Shown piece by piece: positions 25,201 through 33,353 of a DNA stretch of 59,361 nt (position 1 is its first letter; every line of letters begins with the position of its first letter). Source of the stretch: Oscillospiraceae bacterium (GTDB lineage Bacteria; Bacillota; Clostridia; Oscillospirales; Oscillospiraceae); NCBI GenBank assembly GCA_017561205.1, contig JAFZDL010000021.1, forward strand, positions 1-59,361. The letters run 5' to 3'. Under the pieces are notes generated by a model. That model was not told the origin of the DNA. It saw only the letters and a list, made by a program, of their open reading frames with translations, and made no database searches. A program made the position numbers and the translations under genes.

Positions 25201-25963
25201 CTGCGAATTCGACTCTGCAAGAGCCGTGATGACCGCAGGTGCTGAGGCTGAGATCGTTGTGATCCGCAATCTGACTGCTGATGATGTGGCTAGGAGTGTG
25301 GAGTCTGTCTCCGAGAAGATCGCAGACAGCCAAATGATCTTCATTCCCGGCGGCTTCTCCGGTGGTGACGAGCCCGACGGTTCTGCTAAGTTTATTACCG
25401 CTTTCTTCCGTAATCCCGCTGTGAAGGAGCAGGTAACCAAACTCTTGGATGACCGCAACGGTCTGATGTGTGGTATCTGTAACGGCTTCCAGGCACTGAT
25501 CAAGTTGGGTTTGGTACCTTACGGTAAGATCATCGATACAGATGAGAATTGTCCCACGCTGACTTTCAATACCATTGCCCGCCATCAGTCCAAGATTGTC
25601 CGTACCCGCATTGCTTCCAACCAGTCTCCCTGGTTGCAGCTTATGAATGTGGGTGACATCGTGAATGTTCCCATTTCCCACGGTGAGGGCCGTTTCTATG
25701 CAAGCGAAGAACTGGCGTTGGAACTGGCTAAGAACGGTCAGATCGCAACCCAGTATGTGGACCTTAATGGCAATCCCACTATGGATACTGCTTTCAACCC
25801 CAACGGCTCTCTGTTTGCTATTGAGGGCATTACCTCTCCCGATGGCAGAGTCCTTGGCAAGATGGGCCACAGCGAGCGTATCGCACCCGGCCTGTACAAG
25901 AACGTCCCTGGCAATTATGATATCCGTATGTTCGAGGCCGCTGTTAAGTACTTCAAGGGCTAA
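22268..25963 (+). CDS. purL: FGAM synthetase, single-chain with glutaminase
   Basis: A 1231-residue protein combining a PurS-like N domain (about 1-130), two AIR-synthetase-like halves and a C-terminal class I glutaminase (about 970-1231). ETHNHPTEIEPFGGAATCIGG and GAGGVSVAIGELA are the ATP-site motifs. VLIPVFPGTNCEFD opens the glutaminase and GICNGFQ carries the nucleophile Cys1071; ISHGEGRF supplies the His. The glutaminase is intact, unlike in PurF. It starts with TTG at 22268, eight bases after GGGAGG that overlaps the purD stop. Last gene of the pur block, ending at a strong terminator shared with the convergent gene. Confidence 0.96.
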   Translation: MVYRVYVEKKPELANEAKALLNDARNLLGITALENVRLLNCYDAENISKELFDSAIDTVFSEPQLDIATAEYDLTGAKVFAVEYLPGQYDQRADSAAQCIQIISQQERPLIHTMKVYGLYGDLTDEQIDAIKKYVINPVESREAVIEKPETLAVEYAIPQSVATVEGFITLDEKGLAELLDKLGLAMDLDDLKFLQNYFRDEEKRDPTITEIRVVDTYWSDHCRHTTFSTIIDDVKISDPTVAAAYQRYLDARVEVYGEEKAAKRPQTLMDIATIGAKTLKKRGLLPELDESEEINACSIHVNAKVNGEYQDWLLMFKNETHNHPTEIEPFGGAATCIGGCIRDPLSGRAYVHQAMRVTGGADPRRAIKDTIPGKLPQRKICQTAAAGYSSYGNQIGLATGHVAEIYHDGYAAKRLECGAVVAAAPAVNVRRERPAPDDVIVLLGGRTGRDGIGGATGSSKSHNMKSLTTMASEVQKGNAPEERKIQRLFRDGEVTRLIKRCNDFGAGGVSVAIGELAAGLQIDLDAVRKKYDGLDGTEIAISESQERMAVVVEAKDADAFIAAAQKENLEAYRVAVVTEEERMVMVWKGQTIANLSRAFLDTNGASKHTTVDVTEKDLSDLSKALYSNLREMAADLKTASRRGLVERFDGSIGAGSVLMPFGGKTQTTPAQAMAAVLPVLPGQETSQASVMAWGLDPDMMFVDPYTGAYAAVYSSVAKLVAAGADYKRTYLTLQEFFEKLKTEPQRWGKPFAALLGAFDAQLELEAAAIGGKDSMSGSFLEMDVPPTLISFAIAPVDREQVLTPEFKETGNPVYLFGTADETPEAQKKAWEYFYDLHMAGKVKAAWAVENGLGEAVMKMSFGNRIGFKSCGNVGDSWHANGLYGFIVAELAEDVDLPGVLKMGETTADATITLDGDSATIEELLTINEGILEDVYSTRVAEKEIELPIFNHNGICTKTPAVKCAKPKVLIPVFPGTNCEFDSARAVMTAGAEAEIVVIRNLTADDVARSVESVSEKIADSQMIFIPGGFSGGDEPDGSAKFITAFFRNPAVKEQVTKLLDDRNGLMCGICNGFQALIKLGLVPYGKIIDTDENCPTLTFNTIARHQSKIVRTRIASNQSPWLQLMNVGDIVNVPISHGEGRFYASEELALELAKNGQIATQYVDLNGNPTMDTAFNPNGSLFAIEGITSPDGRVLGKMGHSERIAPGLYKNVPGNYDIRMFEAAVKYFKG

Positions 25964-25966
25964 AAT

Positions 25967-26000
25967 AAAAAACCGGAAGACGCAAGTCTTCCGGTTTTTG
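25967..26000. terminator. Bidirectional terminator between purL and the acetate-kinase-like gene
   Basis: AAAACCGGAAGAC, GCAA loop, GTCTTCCGGTTTTT: a 13-bp stem with A/T runs on both sides, serving both convergent operons. Confidence 0.92.
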
Positions 26001-26006
26001 TTTAAT

Positions 26007-27194
26007 TTACTGCTCCAGCAGAGCTTTTGCTTTTCTTGCAACAACGATTTCCTCGTTGGTGTCTACAACATAAATGCTAACCTTGCTGCCCGCAACGGAA
26101 ATGTCATCGCCGCCATTGGCATTTGCGTTCTTGTCTTTATCCAGTTCCACGCCCAGGAACTCCAGACCTTCCAGACTTAATGCACGGACCCGATCGCTCT
26201 TGCGGCCAATGCCACCGCCAAATACGATGCCGTCGATGCCACCCATGGCAGCTGCGTAAGCGCCGATATACTTCTTGATGCCGTATGCGTATGCTTTGAT
26301 GGCGTTCTGGCAGTCCACATTGCCGTTATCCGCAGCTTCCTGAATATCACGCAGATCGTTGGAAACACCGCCGGACAGGCCCAGCAGGCCACTCTTGGTC
26401 TGGAGCATTGTCTTGACCTCGTCCAGGGTCATACCGCATTCTTCTACCAAATGGAAGATTATATATGGGTCCATATCACCGGCCCGGTTGTTTTGCAGCA
26501 CACCGCATTGCAGGCCCATACCCATTGTTGTGTCGATGCTTACACCATTCTTCACAGCGCACAGGCTACCGCTGCCGCCCAAGTGACAGCATACCAGCTT
26601 CAGGTCCTCACGACCCATTTCTTTGGCAGCAAATGTGGAAAGATATTCTAAAGATGCGCCGTGGAAACCGTAGCGGCGAATAGCGTGTTCTTTGCTCAGC
26701 TCTAAGGGAATGGGGTAGAGATACGCTTCAGGGGGCATATTGGCATGAAAAGCGGTCTCAAAGGATCCGATCATAGGTGTGTCGGGCATCAAATTCTTAA
26801 ACTGCCGAATAGCGGCAATATAGGGAGGATTATGAGCAGGGGCAACAGAATTAAAGTCAGCCATGGCCCGCAGAACATCCTCAGTCAGATACTGTACACC
26901 GGTAACGCCTTTTGCGTGAACGACCTTGAAGCCCACACAGGAGATGTCCAGCAAAGATTCCAGGCAACCGCACAAAATCTGCTCCAGCATAGCGCAGATG
27001 GCCTCCCGATGGGTGGGGAACACTGCCTCTTGGTGAACGGCATCACCGGTGAGATTATTCTTGTGATAGAAAAGACTTTTGGCTGCGCCAACACGCTCTG
27101 CGCCGCCGGCGCAAAGAACCTGTTCACCATTGTCCATATCAAACAGCTGATATTTCAAAGAGGTGCTTCCTACATTGCAAATTAAGATTTTCAT
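26007..27194 (-). CDS. Divergent acetate/propionate kinase family protein
   Basis: A 395-residue member of the acetate kinase (ASKHA) family, with MKILICNVGSTSLKYQL, RRYGFHGAS, SGVSNDLRD-like GGVSNDLRD, FGGGIGRKSDRVR and TNEEIVVAR. Compared with Methanosarcina AckA as I recall it, several active-site positions differ. HRVVHGG reads FKVVHAK (Arg91 to Lys), FDTAFH reads FETAFH (Asp148 to Glu), FHGTSH reads FHGASL (His184 to Leu), and HLGNG reads HLGGS. The transition-state Arg (GDMDP context) and C-terminal Glu are kept. It may be a catalytically altered acetate kinase or act on another acyl phosphate. It is the last gene of the zinc-transport/trmO operon, 26 bases after trmO. AAAGGAGCACAAT precedes the start. 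Confidence 0.8.
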   Translation of the reverse strand: MKILICNVGSTSLKYQLFDMDNGEQVLCAGGAERVGAAKSLFYHKNNLTGDAVHQEAVFPTHREAICAMLEQILCGCLESLLDISCVGFKVVHAKGVTGVQYLTEDVLRAMADFNSVAPAHNPPYIAAIRQFKNLMPDTPMIGSFETAFHANMPPEAYLYPIPLELSKEHAIRRYGFHGASLEYLSTFAAKEMGREDLKLVCCHLGGSGSLCAVKNGVSIDTTMGMGLQCGVLQNNRAGDMDPYIIFHLVEECGMTLDEVKTMLQTKSGLLGLSGGVSNDLRDIQEAADNGNVDCQNAIKAYAYGIKKYIGAYAAAMGGIDGIVFGGGIGRKSDRVRALSLEGLEFLGVELDKDKNANANGGDDISVAGSKVSIYVVDTNEEIVVARKAKALLEQ

Positions 27195-27220
27195 ATTGTG
27201 CTCCTTTAAGATGAGGTATT

Positions 27221-27901
27221 TTATACTTGAACTTCCTTTACATAGAGTGTTTCGTTTTTTACAGTAAAACGAATGTCGAATCCGGCAAAGGAAAGACCGT
27301 AAAGTCTGTCTGGGTCGGCTTGATAAGAGGGCCGGGGATCGTGGGAAAGCACCTCCAAAGCGGCATCCCGCTTGTCTTTAGGGAGCAACTTCAGCAGTTC
27401 GGCGGGGAAATTCACCTTCAGCAGAAAGTCTCCGGCATTGGTGGTGAAACCGCCCAAAGCCTCCGGGTGGGCATCGCAGTAGGGAATGTAGGGCTTGATG
27501 TCCAGTATGGGTGTGCCGTCCATTAAGTCTGCGCCAGCCACGTGAATCACAGTTCCTTGATCCGTGGTATGCTCTATGCTGATCAGCTTTACACAGGAAA
27601 GACCGATGGAATTGGGGCGGAAAGGAGAGCGGGTTGCAAACACACCCATTCGCGTGTTGCCACCCAACCGAGGCGGACGGACAGTGGGTGTCCATTCTTT
27701 GCGGACAGCTTCGGAGAATTGCCAAATGATCCACAGATGGGAGAAATCCTCCAAGCCTCGCAGAGCATCAGCGTTCCGGTACTGAGGTTCAAAGACAATG
27801 GTAGAGCGCAGATTCCCGGCCAATCCGCTTTGACGGGGAATGCCGAATTTGGTAGGGAAGTCACTGCGCATTTTGGCTATGGGGTGTACAGTAATATCCA
27901 T
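27221..27901 (-). CDS. trmO: tRNA (t6A37)-N6-methyltransferase, TrmO/TsaA family
   Basis: A 226-residue protein. TKFGIPRQSGL, FEDFSHLWIIWQF (here LEDFSHLWIIWQF), RPPRLGGNTRMGVFATRSPFRPNSIGLS and GADLMDGTPILDIKPYIPYCD are hallmark TsaA/TrmO motifs. The enzyme uses S-adenosylmethionine to methylate the threonylcarbamoyl adenosine at tRNA position 37. The C-terminal part, with SHDPRPSYQADPDRLYGLSFAGFDIRF, matches the family's second domain. It begins one base after the znuB stop, so it belongs to the zinc-transporter transcript; a functional link is not obvious. The ribosome binding site is weak (AAAGG 12 bases upstream). Confidence 0.93.
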   Translation of the reverse strand: MDITVHPIAKMRSDFPTKFGIPRQSGLAGNLRSTIVFEPQYRNADALRGLEDFSHLWIIWQFSEAVRKEWTPTVRPPRLGGNTRMGVFATRSPFRPNSIGLSCVKLISIEHTTDQGTVIHVAGADLMDGTPILDIKPYIPYCDAHPEALGGFTTNAGDFLLKVNFPAELLKLLPKDKRDAALEVLSHDPRPSYQADPDRLYGLSFAGFDIRFTVKNETLYVKEVQV

Positions 27902-27902
27902 A

Positions 27903-28742
27903 TCAGCACCGTACCTTTCTAAGGCAGAAGGAAATCACAAAGATTCCTGCAAGAACCAAAGAGATAGCCGCGCCGGCAGATGCGCCCACATAGTAGGAGA
28001 TGATCAATCCGCCCACACCGGAGAACAAAGCGAACAAAACAGAAAACAGATGGTACTGCCGCAGATTTTTTGCTACATTTCTTGCAGAAGCTGCAGGCAG
28101 GATCAGCAGGGAATTGAGAATCAAAAGGCCTACCCAGGAAATTGCCAAAGTAACAACCACGGCAATCACCGCTGTAAACAATCCCTGAGAAAGGGCGGGG
28201 GAGAAGCCACGGGACGAGGCCAGTTCCGGGTGAATGGCAGACAGGGTCAGCCGATTGGAAAATACCACCCAAAAGATACCAACAGCCACAAAAGCCAATG
28301 TTAGCGCACCGATCTCTCCGGGAGTAACGGAGAGAATGTCGCCTATCAAATACTTGTTGAATTTTGTAAAGCTGCTGCCGTTTAAGGTGGCAATGAAAAT
28401 ACCCAAAGCCACGGCTGTGCTGGAAAATACACCAATCAGTGTGTCAGCGGTCTGGTTGCTCTTGCTACGCACATAGGAAAACAGAACAGCAAAGACCAGG
28501 GCAAAAATCACAGCGATCCACACAGGGGCGCTGACACCGCAGATACAGCCAATCGCAATACCTGTAAAGGCAGAATGTCCCAAAGCGTCCGAGAAGAAAC
28601 TCATTCGCCCGGTGACAATCATCGTAGAGGTAAGACCGAATAGAAATGCCATCAGGATGGTCGCCAACAGTGCGTTGCACATAAAATCCCAGCGGAGCAT
28701 TTCAGTGGGCAAAAGTCTGCAAATAGAGTACCAAATTTCCAT
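27903..28742 (-). CDS. znuB: Zinc/manganese ABC transporter permease
   Basis: A 279-residue polytopic membrane protein of the ABC-3 metal permease family with about eight hydrophobic helices. MSFFSDALGHSAFTGIAIG is the conserved segment that contacts the ATPase, and VGLLILNSLLILPAASARN is the second family signature. It moves metal delivered by the lipoprotein encoded upstream. Its start shares one base with the znuC stop. Substrate is inferred as zinc from the His-rich loop of the binding protein; manganese is the alternative. Confidence 0.93.
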   Translation of the reverse strand: MEIWYSICRLLPTEMLRWDFMCNALLATILMAFLFGLTSTMIVTGRMSFFSDALGHSAFTGIAIGCICGVSAPVWIAVIFALVFAVLFSYVRSKSNQTADTLIGVFSSTAVALGIFIATLNGSSFTKFNKYLIGDILSVTPGEIGALTLAFVAVGIFWVVFSNRLTLSAIHPELASSRGFSPALSQGLFTAVIAVVVTLAISWVGLLILNSLLILPAASARNVAKNLRQYHLFSVLFALFSGVGGLIISYYVGASAGAAISLVLAGIFVISFCLRKVRC

Positions 28743-29494
28743 TATAGGTTACCTCCTTTGCGGTGGAAGACCCGTCGAAAATCCTCAGAATTCAGCACTT
28801 CCCCGGGGGTTCCCTGGCAGATAAGCTGCTTGTCCAACAGAATAACCTGATCAGCATATCGGCTAAGCATGGAGAAGTCGTGGGTAATCATCAGAATGGA
28901 CAGATCGTAGGTTTTGCGGATCTCATCCAGCATATCCATAAGGGTTTCCATGCCCTCCACATCTACACCGGATAGCGGTTCGTCAAGAATCAAAATGTTA
29001 GGCAGCGGCTCCAAAGCCAGTGCCAGCAAAACCCGTTGCAATTCACCGCCGGAGAGAGTGCCCACCCGCTTGTCAATAAGACTTTCACTGTGTACCCGTT
29101 CTAGGCAGACAGAAATCTTCTCCCGCAGGGCCTTGGATTGTCCTAAAAAGGCAGGACGTTTGCTCATACAGCAGGCAAACAGATCAGCCACCGTCACAGA
29201 ATCTCCCGGATCAAAGGCCGGACTTTGGGGCACATAACCGATCTTGGGCTTTCTGTTACGGCTGCCGGGTACGGAAAAGGAAATAATACCATCATATGCC
29301 TGCTGGCCTAAAATGGTTTTCAGCAGTGTGCTTTTACCGGCACCATTGGGGCCGATGAGGGCAATCATCTCGCCACAGTGGGCGTGGAGATTGATGTTTT
29401 CCAATATGGTATCGGCACCAATCTTTACGGTCAAATCCTGCACCCGCAGGCAGCAGGAATGGCCGCAGGCTCCGCCGTGTGTTCCTATGTTCAT
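28742..29494 (-). CDS. znuC: Zinc ABC transporter ATP-binding protein
   Basis: A 250-residue ABC ATPase: Walker A GPNGAGKST (about 53-61), Q-loop GYVPQ, signature LSGGELQR, Walker B ILILDEPLSG and switch His in MITHD. An unusual N-terminal extension, GTHGGACGHSCC (residues 4-15), contains two His and three Cys and could bind metal, perhaps as a feedback sensor. GGAGG seven bases before the ATG. It overlaps znuA by four bases and znuB by one. Confidence 0.94.
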   Translation of the reverse strand: MNIGTHGGACGHSCCLRVQDLTVKIGADTILENINLHAHCGEMIALIGPNGAGKSTLLKTILGQQAYDGIISFSVPGSRNRKPKIGYVPQSPAFDPGDSVTVADLFACCMSKRPAFLGQSKALREKISVCLERVHSESLIDKRVGTLSGGELQRVLLALALEPLPNILILDEPLSGVDVEGMETLMDMLDEIRKTYDLSILMITHDFSMLSRYADQVILLDKQLICQGTPGEVLNSEDFRRVFHRKGGNL

Positions 29495-30345
29495 CCCAAC
29501 GCCTCCTTTATAGTGCGGATGTTGTGGTACATTGCATCGAAATAACTGTCACCGGCCATTGCCATATCCAGGCTATACACCTTTGCACCGGTTTCGGCGG
29601 AAATTACTGTTGCAGCGGCTGTGCTGCCGTTACACTCGGTGAAAATGGCAGGCAGGTCATTGGTCTTGACCAAATCGATAATCTCAATCAGTTCCTTGGC
29701 AGAAGCCTCACTGCCGGATTCCTCTTCTACAGCTTTGAGAATATGCAGATTAAAGCTTTCTGCAAAATAAGAAAAACCATCGTGAAATGTGATCAAATTT
29801 CGATTTTTAAGACCGGAAAGCGCTGTTTCGCCGTATACCTGTAAGGCATCTAACTTGGTTAGCAGTCCGGTTAAATTAGCAGCAAACTGTTCCTTGTGGG
29901 CAGGGTACAGTGTGGACAGTTTCTCGCAAATAATCCTACTCATCTGTTTGGCTTTTTCAGGAGAGAGCCAAATGTGCGGATCGTCTTCGTGGTCGTGACC
30001 CTCGTGGTGATGACCGCAGGACAATTCCATCCCTTCCGATGCGTTAACTACCCGGCCGGTATTCCTTAGAATATCCCCCAGAAAGTCTTCCAAGCCGCCG
30101 CCGTTTAAGACAACTGCATCTGCAGCCTCCACAGACTGCATTTGTGTTACCTGTAGGGTATAATCGTGTAGACAGGATACCTCATCTGTTATGAGCCGGG
30201 AGACAGAGATGCCTGTCCCCTGGCACAGAGCGCTTGTGAATTCATAAACAGGCAGTGTACTTGCGACAATTTGAGCGTCGGTATCCTTGCCGCAACCTGC
30301 CATAAGCAGAGAAAGCACTATTAGAAATAAGCAGATTTTTTTCAT
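29491..30345 (-). CDS. znuA: Zinc-binding lipoprotein of ABC transporter
   Basis: A 284-residue solute-binding protein. The start at 30345 gives a lipoprotein signal, MKKICLFLIVLSLLMAGC, with Cys18 as lipidation site; a longer frame to 30405 would start inside the promoter. It shows the cluster A-1 metal-binding fold: EFTSALCQG, DEVSCLHDYTLQVTQ (with a metal His) and a His-rich loop CGHHHEGHDHEDDPHIWLSP typical of zinc transport. FHDGFSYFAESFNL and IFTECNGS complete the site. First gene of a five-gene operon. A TTGACA box sits at 30405-30400; the -10 box is unclear. Zur control is likely by analogy, but no clear Zur box was seen. Confidence 0.93.
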   Translation of the reverse strand: MKKICLFLIVLSLLMAGCGKDTDAQIVASTLPVYEFTSALCQGTGISVSRLITDEVSCLHDYTLQVTQMQSVEAADAVVLNGGGLEDFLGDILRNTGRVVNASEGMELSCGHHHEGHDHEDDPHIWLSPEKAKQMSRIICEKLSTLYPAHKEQFAANLTGLLTKLDALQVYGETALSGLKNRNLITFHDGFSYFAESFNLHILKAVEEESGSEASAKELIEIIDLVKTNDLPAIFTECNGSTAAATVISAETGAKVYSLDMAMAGDSYFDAMYHNIRTIKEALG

Positions 30346-30408
30346 AATCAATAACCAGCTTGTGTAATTTGTATTTCTAATGTATATCATACCATACAAT
30401 GTCAAGAA

Positions 30409-30433
30409 AAAGAGACTGCAAATCGCAGTCTCT
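30409..30433 (-). terminator. Terminator of the 30454-30687 gene
   Basis: GAGACTGC, GATTT loop and GCAGTCTC, followed by TTTTTCTT on the minus strand. The tail abuts the TTGACA of the znuA promoter. Confidence 0.8.
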
Positions 30434-30453
30434 TGACAAAAAAGATATATTTT

Positions 30454-30687
30454 TTAAGGGCGATCTGCCAGCCAGGCATCTACCTTGGTTTTTGCAATCC
30501 GGAGAATGTCCTCACCGGGGTAGGGGGATGCGATGCCACCGCAGACATACACAAAGTAAAGTCCGTCCGGGGTCTGATACAATTGCTCCTCGTAGCCGGT
30601 AGGGTCGCCCCAAGAACCGTAGGTAAACCGCTTGAGCATAGTGGCTGTTTCGGTGTTGTATTCCTTTTTGCCGATGACCTTTTTCAC
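30454..30687 (-). CDS. Small protein of unknown function (77 aa)
   Basis: Begins with GTG at 30687, eight bases after AAAGGAG; the frame is open further up but without a ribosome binding site. The sequence KKVIGKKEYNTETATMLKRF, then SWGDP and EEQLYQTPDGLYFVYVCGG, resembles a family of short proteins (KKxxGKxYDTxTA...LYxTxxGxxFLxGxGG) that I recall from Firmicutes chromosomes and mobile elements. It is soluble, with no metal or membrane motif. A TATAAT lies at 30726-30721 on the minus strand, so it is probably transcribed alone and ends at its own terminator. Confidence 0.7.
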   Translation of the reverse strand: MKKVIGKKEYNTETATMLKRFTYGSWGDPTGYEEQLYQTPDGLYFVYVCGGIASPYPGEDILRIAKTKVDAWLADRP

Positions 30688-30813
30688 TGCAAAATCTCCT
30701 TTCGTAGGTGTTTTGCCTCTATTATACGCGATTTTTTTGCAAAACAAAGGGAGTTTGGTCGTATGAGTAGCTTTTGAAAGAAAAATGTGCTATGATTGTA
30801 TCGAGGTGAGAAT

Positions 30814-31455
30814 ATGCGGGATTTTCCTGTTTTTACAACTGAAAATGGCGCAGCCAGTTTGGTTTTGCGGGAGATTCCTTACAGGGGTGTGGCCTATATA
30901 ACCTTGCAGGACACCCAAAATCCGAAAGAACTCCTTGCTGAGTGTGTGGACTTCTGCAAAATAGCCGGCGCAGAGAAGATCTATGCCACCGGCCATAGCT
31001 GGCTGGAAAGATACCCGGTCTATACCTCGGTGGTAAAAATGCAGCGACTTCGGGAAGGTTTGACAGAAAGCGGCGCAGCCTTGTTCCCGGTCACAGAGAA
31101 GACGGTTGAGCAGTGGCGCAGCTTGTATAACGCGAAAATGCAAAATGTTCCCAATGCCTCAACAATGACCCGAATGGAGGTAAGTGAGTTTCTGAAGAAG
31201 GGCGGTGGCTACTTTGTCCACAAGGATGGAGAACTGCTGGGTATCGGCATTGCCCGGGAGGACAAAATTGAAGCTATCGCATCCACAAAACCGGGAGCAG
31301 GAGAGACGGTGCTTTTGGCCCTGTGCAGCGCCCTGTTTTCCGAAAATGTGGTGCTTGAAGTTGCTTTCAATAACGAAAGGGCTATCCGCCTGTACGAACG
31401 GCTTGGTTTTCTAAAAACCGAATTGCTCCGCACCTGGTACGATGTTTCAAAATAA
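30814..31455 (+). CDS. GNAT-family acetyltransferase
   Basis: A 213-residue protein. ATG at 30814 follows GAGGTGAGAAT. The C-terminal half (residues about 100-213) has the GNAT order: GGGYFVHKDGELLGIGIA (beta 4), a shortened acetyl-CoA segment STKPGAGETVLLALCSALF, VVLEVAFNNERAIRLYERLGF (the diagnostic NxxAxxLYExxGF) and a final strand. The N-terminal half (RDFPVFTTENGAASLVLREI) probably sets substrate specificity and is unrecognised. Expressed from an extended -10 promoter, TGC-TATGAT at 30788-30796. Substrate unknown. Confidence 0.82.
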   Translation: MRDFPVFTTENGAASLVLREIPYRGVAYITLQDTQNPKELLAECVDFCKIAGAEKIYATGHSWLERYPVYTSVVKMQRLREGLTESGAALFPVTEKTVEQWRSLYNAKMQNVPNASTMTRMEVSEFLKKGGGYFVHKDGELLGIGIAREDKIEAIASTKPGAGETVLLALCSALFSENVVLEVAFNNERAIRLYERLGFLKTELLRTWYDVSK

Positions 31456-31479
31456 TTTTTAGGTGACAAGAAAAAATAC

Positions 31480-31508
31480 TTGACAAAGCTTCATCTTTGT
31501 TGTATCAT
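31480..31508 (+). promoter_or_regulatory. Promoter of the ylxM-ffh operon
   Basis: TTGACA (31480-31485), 17-base spacer, TATCAT (31503-31508). Confidence 0.7.
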
Positions 31509-31549
31509 ATCACAGGTGTAAAGGAAAACTGATTGACAGGAGGCCGGCT

Positions 31550-31894
31550 ATGGACGCAGTGGAGATGCTTTTGCTGTTTGATTATTACGGCGATATGCTC
31601 ACCGAGCGTCAGCGGATGTGCCTGGACCTGCGGTACAATCAAGACCTTTCTCTAGCGGAGATTGCTGAGGAATTGGGAGTCAGCCGCCAGGGCGTTCACG
31701 ATAATATCACCCGCGCAGAAGCCCATCTAGCCAAGATGGAGGCAAAAACCGGGTGTGTCCGCCGCAATTTGCAAAGCCGCCAGTCAATGCAGGCGATTTT
31801 GTCGGTTGCCAAGGAATTGGAGCAATATCCCGACCCTGTTGTGCGGGATGCAATCGAAAAGATCGTAGCAGCGGCAAGTTCCATTGAGGAGTAA
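31550..31894 (+). CDS. ylxM: YlxM/p13-like SRP-associated HTH protein
   Basis: A 114-residue protein of the UPF0122 family. LLLFDYYGDMLTERQRMCLDLRYNQDLSLAEIAEELGVSRQGVHDNITRAEAHLAKME is a sigma-70-region-4-like helix-turn-helix. Homologues are almost always next to ffh and are thought to modulate the SRP GTPase. AGGAGG lies six bases before the ATG. The ffh start follows by three bases. Confidence 0.93.
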   Translation: MDAVEMLLLFDYYGDMLTERQRMCLDLRYNQDLSLAEIAEELGVSRQGVHDNITRAEAHLAKMEAKTGCVRRNLQSRQSMQAILSVAKELEQYPDPVVRDAIEKIVAAASSIEE

Positions 31895-31897
31895 ATT

Positions 31898-33247
31898 ATG
31901 GCATTTGAAGGATTGACCGAAAAAATCTCTGCGGCCTTCAAAAAACTCAGAGGTAAGGGCCGTCTGAAAGAATCCGATGTAAAAGAGGCAATGCGTGAGA
32001 TCCGTATGGCTCTTCTGGAAGCGGATGTAAGCTATAAGGTTGTTAAGGATTTTGTAAAGTCCGTTACCGAGCGGTGCGTGGGCAGTGATGTACTGGAAGC
32101 CCTAAGTCCTGCTCAGATGATCGTTAAGATCGTCAATGAAGAGCTGACCAACTTGATGGGCAGCGAAACAAAACATATTACCATTAATCCGGCAGGCCCT
32201 ACTGTGGTTATGCTGGTTGGCTTGCAGGGCGCGGGTAAGACCACCAACGGCTCCAAGCTTGCCGGTCTTATGAAGCGGCAGAATAAGAATCCTTTGTTGG
32301 TCGCTTGTGATATTTACCGGCCCGCTGCGATTCAACAGCTGAAGGTCTGCGGTGAAAAGCTGGGAATCCCTGTGTTTGAAAAGGGGCAGACAGACCCGGT
32401 GCAGATCGCTAAGGAAGCTGTTCTTTATGCCCGTCAGCACGGCCATGACATGGTGTTCCTGGATACCGCAGGTCGTCTCCATGTAGACGAGACCTTGATG
32501 GAGGAACTGAAGAATATCAAGTCTGCCGTCAAGCCCGACGAGATTATGTTGGTGCTGGACGCAATGACCGGCCAGGATGCGGTGAATGCCGCCCAAAGCT
32601 TTAACGAATGGCTGGATATCGATTCCGTAATGCTCTCCAAGCTGGACGGCGATGCCAGAGGCGGCGCGGCGCTGTCTGTGCGGGCCATCACCGGTAAGCC
32701 CATCAAATTCGCCGGTATGGGCGAAAAGCTTGAAGATATTGAGCCCTTCCATCCGGACCGTATGGCCTCCCGGATCCTGGGTATGGGCGATGTGCTGTCC
32801 CTCATTGAAAAAGCTGAGCAGGCGTTTGATGAAAAGAAGGCCGCTGAGTTAGAGGAGAGACTGAAAACAAACAAGTTCACCCTCCAGGACTTCTACGACC
32901 AAATGGTCCAGCTGAAGTCCATGGGTTCTATGCAGGATTTGCTTGCCCATATGCCCGGTGGCGCCGGTCTTAAAAATGTCCAGTTGGACGAAAAGGCAAT
33001 GGGACGCACCGAAGCGATCATCCTGTCTATGACTCCCAAGGAGCGGGAGAATCCCGGCATTATCGGTGCCAGCCGTAAAAAACGCATTGCAAACGGCGCC
33101 GGTGTGAAGGTAGAGGATGTGAACAGATTGCTGAAATCTTTCGACCAAATGCGGTCAATGATCAAGCAATTCTCCGGCCCTGGAATGGGCAAGAAGATGA
33201 AGCGTATGGGTAAATTTGGCGGTTTTGGCGGTTTCCCCGGCTTCTAG
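31898..33247 (+). CDS. ffh: Signal recognition particle protein Ffh
   Basis: A 449-residue SRP54 GTPase. N domain 1-85, then G domain with GLQGAGKTT (P-loop), DIYRPAAIQQL, DTAGRLHVD, TKLDGD-like LSKLDGDARGG and the GEK motif GMGEKLEDIEPF. The methionine-rich M domain (about 300-449) ends GPGMGKKMKRMGKFGGFGGFPGF. It targets nascent membrane proteins with 4.5S RNA and FtsY, neither of which is in this window. It uses TAG as its stop codon, relevant to the TAG inside the 59-kb gene. Confidence 0.98.
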   Translation: MAFEGLTEKISAAFKKLRGKGRLKESDVKEAMREIRMALLEADVSYKVVKDFVKSVTERCVGSDVLEALSPAQMIVKIVNEELTNLMGSETKHITINPAGPTVVMLVGLQGAGKTTNGSKLAGLMKRQNKNPLLVACDIYRPAAIQQLKVCGEKLGIPVFEKGQTDPVQIAKEAVLYARQHGHDMVFLDTAGRLHVDETLMEELKNIKSAVKPDEIMLVLDAMTGQDAVNAAQSFNEWLDIDSVMLSKLDGDARGGAALSVRAITGKPIKFAGMGEKLEDIEPFHPDRMASRILGMGDVLSLIEKAEQAFDEKKAAELEERLKTNKFTLQDFYDQMVQLKSMGSMQDLLAHMPGGAGLKNVQLDEKAMGRTEAIILSMTPKERENPGIIGASRKKRIANGAGVKVEDVNRLLKSFDQMRSMIKQFSGPGMGKKMKRMGKFGGFGGFPGF

Positions 33248-33353
33248 GCTGAAAGGACTCGAACTCAAACAGCCTCTCAGCCTAAAAAGTTCGCTCTAAG
33301 CAAAAATGCTTTGCGATATAGATTGTAAGAAAAATTTTTGGAGGTGAAAACCA

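Noticed and set aside
33247..33285. tRNA-like T-arm (GAGTTCGAGTCC on the minus strand)
   Set aside because: No paired T-stem, anticodon arm or acceptor stem can be built around it; it is the ffh-rpsP gap with a weak GGCTGA/TCAGCC hairpin.
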